A stretch of DNA of 60,064 nt from Candidatus Limnocylindrales bacterium (GTDB taxonomy: Bacteria > Desulfobacterota > Binatia > UBA1149 > CAITLU01), in contig DASPNR010000021.1 in assembly GCA_035626395.1 (NCBI GenBank), positions 1 to 60,064 of the forward strand, read 5' to 3'. A program made the position numbers and the translations under genes. The number at the start of each line of letters is the position of its first letter. Positions within the stretch are counted from its first letter, which is position 1. The notes under the pieces are model-generated. The model was not told the DNA's origin. It did not search any database and saw only the letters and a program-made list of their open reading frames with translations. Positions 55,813 through 60,064 of this stretch are shown piece after piece.

Positions 55813-57009
55813 ATGGCCGAAGTACGCCGAGGCACGGCCCCGCGAGGGCCGGCACTGACGCGTGAGCCGCCGAGGCTGCTGGAGCAGTTTCGTGACGAGA
55901 TACGGCGTCTCCACTACAGCCGCCGTACCGAGCAGGCATACGAGTACTGGATTCGTCGGTTCGTCCTTTTCCATCAAAAACAGCATCCACGTCAGATCGA
56001 TGCGGACGGCGTAGCAAAGTTCCTGACGCATTTGGCCGTGGTGGCCGGCGTGAGCGCGAGAACGCAGAACCAGGCGCTTCACGCGATCCTCTTTATGTAC
56101 AAGCAGGTACTGAACGTGGAACTGCCTCGCATTCCAGGCATCACCCCTGCCAAGACCGCCCGCAGCTTGCCGGTGGTGCTCAGTCGCGAAGAGGTAGCGC
56201 GCGTGCTCGGCGAAATGCACGGCGTGACGCGGCTGATGGCCACGCTGCTATATGGGACCGGCCTGCGTCTTCTGGAGGTGTGCCAGCTACGGGTCAAGGA
56301 CATCGATCTGGCAGGCAACCAGATCATCGTCCGCGGCGGGAAGGGACAAAAGGACCGCGTGACGATGCTGCCTCAGGTCATCAAAGACGATCTAGCGCGG
56401 CATCTGGCCAGAGTGCGCTCCCAGTTCGAGGCGGACGTGCGTCATGGCGCTGGCTACGTCGCGATGCCGGATGCACTGGCGCGCAAGTACAGCGGCTCGG
56501 ACCGATCGTGGCGATGGCAGTGGGTGTTCCCGGCCACGCGGCAGTACGTCGACGGCCACAGCGGCGACCGCCGCCGACATCATCTTCACGAGTCCGTCCT
56601 GCAGAAAAGCTTCGCCGCTGCGGTGCGGCATGCCGGAATCGTGAAAGCAGCCAGCTGCCATACGCTGCGACACTCGTTCGCGACGCATCTGCTGGAGGCG
56701 GGGTACGACATCCGCACGGTACAGGAGCTGCTGGGCCACAAGGACATCAGCACGACGATGATTTACACGCATGTGCTCAATCGCGGGCCTGCCGCAGTCC
56801 GGAGTCCGGCGGATGCGCTGGGTGTCCGTGGTGGGGCGGGGTTGGTGAACAGGCCGCAGGATGGAGACGGTGGAGCCGCGGTTAGAGGGGCTGCGGGTTC
56901 CGCGTCTGCTTCGGCAAAAGGTGTCGATCGAAACCAGAGCGGAAGCGATCGGCGCACCGCCGCTGGCATCTCGGTGACGTCTCATGCCGCAGTGCGCCGC
57001 CGGTGGTGA
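55813..57009 (+). CDS. intI: Integron integrase (IntI)
   Basis: 398 residues from the ATG at 55813; the frame is open from a GTG at 55717. Tyrosine recombinase with YGTGLRLLEVCQLRVKDIDL (catalytic Arg), HTLRHSFATHLLEAGYDIRT (HxxR), LLGHKDISTTMIYTHVLNRG (His and nucleophile Tyr), plus ALARKYSGSDRSWRWQWVFP, which matches the extra domain unique to IntI proteins. It recombines attI with folded single-strand attC sites. The last 60 residues after SPADALG are Gly/Ala-rich and unusual. It is on the same strand as the cassettes, upstream of them. Confidence 0.95.
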   Translation: MAEVRRGTAPRGPALTREPPRLLEQFRDEIRRLHYSRRTEQAYEYWIRRFVLFHQKQHPRQIDADGVAKFLTHLAVVAGVSARTQNQALHAILFMYKQVLNVELPRIPGITPAKTARSLPVVLSREEVARVLGEMHGVTRLMATLLYGTGLRLLEVCQLRVKDIDLAGNQIIVRGGKGQKDRVTMLPQVIKDDLARHLARVRSQFEADVRHGAGYVAMPDALARKYSGSDRSWRWQWVFPATRQYVDGHSGDRRRHHLHESVLQKSFAAAVRHAGIVKAASCHTLRHSFATHLLEAGYDIRTVQELLGHKDISTTMIYTHVLNRGPAAVRSPADALGVRGGAGLVNRPQDGDGGAAVRGAAGSASASAKGVDRNQSGSDRRTAAGISVTSHAAVRRRW

Positions 57010-57179
57010 TCGAGCGCACCATTTGCATGGACGGGCGCGCTTGACGGCCTATCGTCGTCGCCGGCCCACGTGAATAGCATGTCAGGACCGGCGGTTGCGG
57101 CTACCCATGGGATCGCCAGCGAAATATAACGCGGGCGTGGACGGCGTATCTAGGAATTGGGTAGGTCGGCCGATTAGTA

Positions 57180-57186
57180 GTTATCC
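57180..57186 (+). other. Predicted attI core / first cassette junction
   Basis: GTTATCC here is the exact complement of the R'' box GGATAAC of the first attC (58003-58009). In integron cassettes R'' pairs with the cassette's own leading bases, so the first cassette should begin with TTATCC at 57181 and attI should end at G57180. The rest of attI would lie in 57010-57180, which holds no gene. The same rule holds for the next two cassettes in the array. Confidence 0.65.
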
Positions 57187-57204
57187 TCTAATGGAGTTTG
57201 CGAC

Positions 57205-57438
57205 GTGACTGAATTTGAGAGCGGAGACGGAGAAACGACGCGGGTCGGATTCGTGAACCGCAACCAGCAACGTTGCTGCGGGCATCGTGGGATCTCCGGA
57301 ACAGATCATCTGCAGAGGGCGTATCGCATGGAATGCCTCCGGCCGACCTGCGGACATATCTACGGAGCAAACGGTTCAGACATTTTCCACCGGCGATGCC
57401 CGAAGTGTCAGGGCGGGGCCGCGGGAATTCCTTTTTGA
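57205..57438 (+). CDS. Zinc-ribbon cassette protein
   Basis: 77 residues, GTG start with atggag upstream, beginning 24 bases after the predicted cassette edge. The C-terminal half MECLRPTCGHIYGANGSDIF then HRRCPKCQGG has C44, C49, C65 and C68. This GANGSDI..RRCPxCQGG pattern recurs in small uncharacterised zinc-ribbon proteins. First ORF of cassette 1. Confidence 0.75.
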   Translation: MTEFESGDGETTRVGFVNRNQQRCCGHRGISGTDHLQRAYRMECLRPTCGHIYGANGSDIFHRRCPKCQGGAAGIPF

Positions 57439-57541
57439 CCGCGAGCGAAGCGGCTCGTGCAGAGTAATTCGGAATGAAATCCCGCTCTTCTATGACAACC
57501 TACGCGACGCCACAGGAAACGACTGACCGTCTGTTCTATGA

Positions 57542-58033
57542 ATGGTGGTGCTTACGATCGCGGAGGAAACGCTGGCGCGACAGGCGATCGAGCGGGTGAC
57601 TCAGAACGCCTGGATCGAAGTTGGCGCTATTCACGGTCGGAATCTTGCTGACTTCTTCTATCCGACGCAGGCGATTGCGCGTAGGCAGGCCGACGATGTT
57701 TTCGCTCAGGATCTCGTGCCCGACGGCGAGTGGGTTGCCACCCGTCCAGCCGCCCCTGAGTCCTTAAGCCGGCATGAATTCCGCGATCCCGTCAACAAAC
57801 AGATCGCGCACCTCACCAAATCAACGAATCCGAAGAAGGATTGGGACTTTTCAATCGTTGCCACCGCACTGCAGCCTGCATTGGAGCATTTTCTCCAAAT
57901 GGTTCCATTGGCCTCTCTTGGAGAGCGCTGGCGTGAACAACTGGCAACGAAGAGTGGTCCTCGCTGGGCTACTGCCCAACGGGTTTTGCAGGTGCGGCAC
58001 ACGGATAACAGCGCATGGAGCAGGCCGGCATGA
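57542..58033 (+). CDS. Conserved hypothetical cassette protein, 5' end probably frameshifted
   Basis: 163 residues in this frame. NAWIEVGAIHGRNLADFFYP, a DDV pair and IAHLTKSTNPKKDWDF resemble a widespread helical hypothetical family in which RN(L)xDFxY is conserved. The ATG has no ribosome site and directly follows a TGA. In the neighbouring frame, ATG 57494 gives MTTYATPQETTDRLFYEWW, which would join smoothly to VLTIAEETLARQA here after a single-base shift near 57548. The stop lies inside attC 1, as is common in cassettes. Confidence 0.65.
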   Translation: MVVLTIAEETLARQAIERVTQNAWIEVGAIHGRNLADFFYPTQAIARRQADDVFAQDLVPDGEWVATRPAAPESLSRHEFRDPVNKQIAHLTKSTNPKKDWDFSIVATALQPALEHFLQMVPLASLGERWREQLATKSGPRWATAQRVLQVRHTDNSAWSRPA

Positions 58034-58088
58034 GCGGTTTCCGCAATGTTGTAGCGCCCCGCGCCGGCTGCTCAGGCATCCGTTCGGC
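58003..58088 (+). repeat. attC site 1 (86 bp)
   Basis: R'' GGATAAC and R' GTTCGGC flank a stem gcatggagcaggccggc with gccggctgctcaggc. When paired, single G bases bulge out after the fifth base and in the second half, as expected for extrahelical bases that mark the recombined strand. It ends cassette 1. Confidence 0.8.
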
Positions 58089-58099
58089 AGAGGAATTGG

Positions 58100-59161
58100 A
58101 TGCCTGAAGTCGAGCTGACTTTCCCGGGCGGCTCTCGGTCACGCGTGAATCGCGCTGGCGATAACGTGCGCGTCGGCCGTCAGACGACTAGTGACCTCGA
58201 TGCAATCGAGGAGTGGCGTGCGGCTCATCGCGCCGTGCTGAACACATTTCAATCGATTCTCAGGAATCGCACCCGTGGTCGGAAGATAACAGTCGCACAG
58301 CGTCACAAACGAAAACGAACTATTTTCGACAAGCTACGCCGACTGCCCCGAATGCAGTTGTCACGGATGGACGATATCGCCGGTTGCCGGCTGATCTTCC
58401 GCAATGTGAAGGAGCTTTACGCTTTCCGATCTCAGTTCCATACGGCGCGATTCAACCATAAACGACGCAACGATCTCGATAAGTACGACTACATAAAGAC
58501 GCCGAAGCGAACCGGATATCGCGGCGTGCACGACGTCTACGAGTATGATGTGCGTTCAGATGTCGGCCGAGCCCTGGCAGGCCTCTACGTTGAAATCCAA
58601 TACCGGACACTTGTGCAGCACGCCTGGGCGACCGCGGTAGAGCTGATTGGTTTCGTGACAGAGAGTCAGCCGAAGTTTCAGGCAGGTGACCGACGTTACG
58701 AGCAAGCAATGGCGCTGGCGAGCGAGGTGCTTGCGCGGGCGTTCGAGGATCGCAAGGGCCCGTTTCCCATTCTTGAGGATCGAGAGGTCGTCAAGCAGTT
58801 TCTCCGGCTGGATCGAGAACTCGGTCTTGTGCGCACGTTGCGGGGACTTAACGCAGCAGACAAAGCCGTAACGGAGAACCGCAACGCCATCCTGATCTTC
58901 GACACGTTGGGCGGCTTGGAGGTTCGATCCTACCGAGATGCGACAGAGGCGTTGCAGGCTCTATTTGGGCTCGAAAAACAATACCCAGATCGGGATATCG
59001 TCCTAGTCCGTGCAGACACCAGTGACGAGGTCCGTATTGCGTTCAAGAACTACTTTTCCGACGCGCGGGATTTCATAAAGTTGGTAGAGGAGGGGTGTGC
59101 CAAGCTCTCGCACGTTACACAATTGCAGCGCAAGCCAGTACGGTCGCGCAGGCGAAGTTGA
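58100..59161 (+). CDS. RelA/SpoT-domain (p)ppGpp synthetase-like cassette protein
   Basis: 353 residues, gagga site before the ATG. The nucleotidyltransferase domain spans about 40-210: IFDKLRRLPRMQLSRMDDIA then GCRLIF (D91, D92, R97), KRTGYRGVHDVYEY (Y140) and VEIQYRTLVQHAWATAVE (E165, R169, H174, E181). No hydrolase, TGS or ACT domain. The C-terminal 140 residues include ALFGLEKQYPDRDIVLVRAD and a KNYFSDARDFIKLVEEG helix. Could make (p)ppGpp or a related alarmone, or act as a toxSAS toxin; a fused autoinhibitory tail as in CapRel is one option. Single gene of cassette 2. Confidence 0.85.
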   Translation: MPEVELTFPGGSRSRVNRAGDNVRVGRQTTSDLDAIEEWRAAHRAVLNTFQSILRNRTRGRKITVAQRHKRKRTIFDKLRRLPRMQLSRMDDIAGCRLIFRNVKELYAFRSQFHTARFNHKRRNDLDKYDYIKTPKRTGYRGVHDVYEYDVRSDVGRALAGLYVEIQYRTLVQHAWATAVELIGFVTESQPKFQAGDRRYEQAMALASEVLARAFEDRKGPFPILEDREVVKQFLRLDRELGLVRTLRGLNAADKAVTENRNAILIFDTLGGLEVRSYRDATEALQALFGLEKQYPDRDIVLVRADTSDEVRIAFKNYFSDARDFIKLVEEGCAKLSHVTQLQRKPVRSRRRS

Positions 59162-59168
59162 CACGAGC

Positions 59169-59254
59169 GCCGAACAACGCATGGAGCAGGCCGGCATCGG
59201 CCGTAGCAACACGCTCGCGGCGTCTTGCGCCGGCTGCTCATGCACACGTTCGGC
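59169..59254 (+). repeat. attC site 2 (86 bp)
   Basis: R'' GCCGAAC and R' GTTCGGC are exact complements. The stem gcatggagcaggccggc pairs with gccggctgctcatgc, with the same two unpaired positions as attC 1. It ends cassette 2, just after the RelA/SpoT stop. Confidence 0.85.
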
Positions 59255-59407
59255 AGCATAGTTGTCGCTCTCTTCGGGACGCGTTTTTTCTGCGTCGTTG
59301 CCAGCGTGCGAACTTTTCTAGGGTCTTGCCGGGTCCAAGCCCGGCGGCGCCTTGCACGAGCCGGGGCCCGGCCTACACTTGGCCGAATGTAGATGCGGAG
59401 CTGCGCC

Positions 59408-59617
59408 ATGCACACGTTCAACGTCGTAATCGAAAAGGACCCAGATACATCGCTCTACGTCGGGTACGTCCCGGGCTGGCCGGGGGCTCACAGCCAAGGT
59501 GCGTCGATCGATGAGCTGCATGCGAATCTGCGGGAGGTCGTAGCAATGTTGCTTGAGGACGGGGACCCGGAGTTCGAGTCGGAGTTCGTCGGCGTGCAGA
59601 CCATTCGCGTTTGGTAG
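59408..59617 (+). CDS. hicB: HicB-type antitoxin
   Basis: 69 residues from the ATG at 59408 (ggag upstream). FNVVIEKDPDTSLYVGYVPG WPGAHSQG, then SIDELHANLREVVAMLLEDG, is the HicB partial RNase H fold. It is the short form with no DNA-binding C-terminus. It precedes hicA and overlaps it by one base (tagtg). Confidence 0.88.
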   Translation: MHTFNVVIEKDPDTSLYVGYVPGWPGAHSQGASIDELHANLREVVAMLLEDGDPEFESEFVGVQTIRVW

Positions 59618-59841
59618 TGGGAACAGTTCCGGTTCTAAAGCCACGTGAGGTGGCTGCGCTGCTTGAAGCGCTAGGCTTTCAGGAAATTCGACAGCGTGGC
59701 TCGCACAAGCAGTATCGCCACAGCGACGGGCGCGGAACCACGGTCCCTTTCCACAAGGGGCACGACATCTCTCCGACGCTTCTCCGTAAAATTGCCCGCG
59801 ATATCGGCCTGACCGTTGACGAGCTTCTGGCCGGCAGGTAG
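59617..59841 (+). CDS. hicA: HicA-type mRNA interferase toxin
   Basis: 74 residues from the GTG at 59617, whose first base is the last base of the hicB stop. KPREVAALLEALGFQEIRQR GSHKQYRHSDG contains the catalytic His (about H30) of HicA's double-strand RNA-binding-like fold; VPFHKGHDISPTLLRKIARD is the family end. The toxin cleaves mRNA during stress. Second ORF of cassette 3. Confidence 0.9.
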   Translation: MGTVPVLKPREVAALLEALGFQEIRQRGSHKQYRHSDGRGTTVPFHKGHDISPTLLRKIARDIGLTVDELLAGR

Positions 59842-59846
59842 TGCTC

Positions 59847-59931
59847 GCCGAACAGCGCGTGGAGCGGTCGGGCACCGTCGCTATTGCAGGCAAGGATTGC
59901 CTCGCGCCCGCCGCTCACGCATCCGTTCGGC
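59847..59931 (+). repeat. attC site 3 (85 bp)
   Basis: R'' GCCGAAC and R' GTTCGGC flank the stem gcgtggagcggtcgggc pairing with gcccgccgctcacgc. The unpaired bases are at the same positions as in attC 1 and 2, although the stem sequence differs by compensating changes. It ends cassette 3. Confidence 0.8.
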
Positions 59932-59940
59932 TCCATCCCC

Positions 59941-59969
59941 TTGATTGACAATACGAATATACGTATAGT
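59941..59969 (+). promoter_or_regulatory. Promoter of cassette 4
   Basis: TTGATT at 59941 and TATAGT at 59964 are separated by 17 bases. The spacer contains the palindrome atacgtat overlapping the -10 box, which could be an operator. The GTG start at 59979 would leave almost no leader. Confidence 0.5.
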
Positions 59970-59978
59970 CGGTCTTGC

Positions 59979-60064
59979 GTGAAGGCGGTCGTCTTCATCG
60001 GATCCTCCTGTGAGGATCTGGCGGCGTTCCCGCGGGAAGCGCGTCGCCGTGCTGGTCATGAGCT
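59979..60064 (+). CDS. RelE/HigB-type toxin (Gp49-like), 3' end outside window
   Basis: 28 residues visible from the GTG: KAVVFIGSSCEDLAAFPREA RRRAGHE. This start (K-x-V-x-FIGSS-x-DL-x-xFP-x-x-ARR-x-AG) matches the phage-derived Gp49/HigB toxin family, which is usually followed by a helix-turn-helix antitoxin gene. First ORF of cassette 4. Confidence 0.7.
   Translation, partial: MKAVVFIGSSCEDLAAFPREARRRAGHE

Noticed and set aside
57041..57130. TTGACG at 57041 or TATAAC at 57125 as the integron cassette promoter
   Set aside because: Neither has a partner box at a sensible spacing, so no cassette promoter is claimed.

Overview
The window is about 60 kb of high-GC bacterial chromosome. The gene style is that of a Gram-negative, deep-branching deltaproteobacterium-like lineage such as Myxococcota, Desulfobacterota or Candidatus Binatota. 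This is an inference from five things: DUF4215/Myxococcus-type Cys-rich repeats, secreted proteins with runs of threonine as linkers, paired DUF1800/DUF1501 genes, an F420-type LLM oxidoreductase, and a cyclase-AAA-TPR giant. No rRNA or taxonomic marker is present, so the phylum is not settled.

Layout. 1-3.5 kb: 3' end of a giant Cys-rich repeat protein. 3.6-8.7 kb: VOC protein, LLM oxidoreductase, an MBOAT plus SGNH acyl-transfer pair, and a DUF455 ferritin-like protein. 8.8-12.9 kb: a three-gene export unit (CX4CH protein, DUF1800, Tat-exported DUF1501). 13-20.6 kb: class III cyclase/AAA/TPR regulator, MATE exporter, TlpA-like thioredoxin, membrane sulfatase-fold protein. 20.6-24.9 kb: a patch of lower GC with two broken genes (one a serine recombinase tail), an ion channel and a DUF4236/SH3 protein, ending at tRNA-Ala(CGC). 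25-38.9 kb: ordinary housekeeping (DksA-type regulator, larC, zinc peptidase ypfJ, bioF-bioA-bioD, radA, ppiD, trxA, tRNA-Leu(CAA), HEAT protein). 39.1-43.2 kb: a cytochrome c oxidase operon in the order I-III-IV-x-x-II. 43.4-54 kb: a dense set of extracytoplasmic redox-type genes: three CX4CH proteins, a diheme membrane cytochrome, an outer-membrane barrel carrying its own CXXCH heme site, two small Cys-rich secreted proteins and a 1302-residue Cys-rich protein. 54-55.7 kb: cytochrome P450.

55.8 kb to the right edge is an integron. The integrase is followed on the same strand, not divergently, by a cassette array with three attC sites of 85-86 bp. From the complementarity between the attC R'' box and the leading bases of each cassette, the attI/cassette junction can be placed at 57180/57181, directly downstream of the integrase gene. 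The cassettes carry a zinc-ribbon protein plus a conserved hypothetical, a RelA/SpoT-type alarmone synthetase (possible toxSAS or phage-defence factor), a HicBA toxin-antitoxin pair, and the start of a RelE/HigB-type toxin gene with its own promoter.

The two most interesting systems are this in-line integron with its toxin-rich cassettes and the 44-54 kb locus. The latter could form an electron path across the envelope next to the terminal oxidase, together with a recurring CX4CH / RVxPGxP / MP / WIxxGAP domain family that appears four times in the window.
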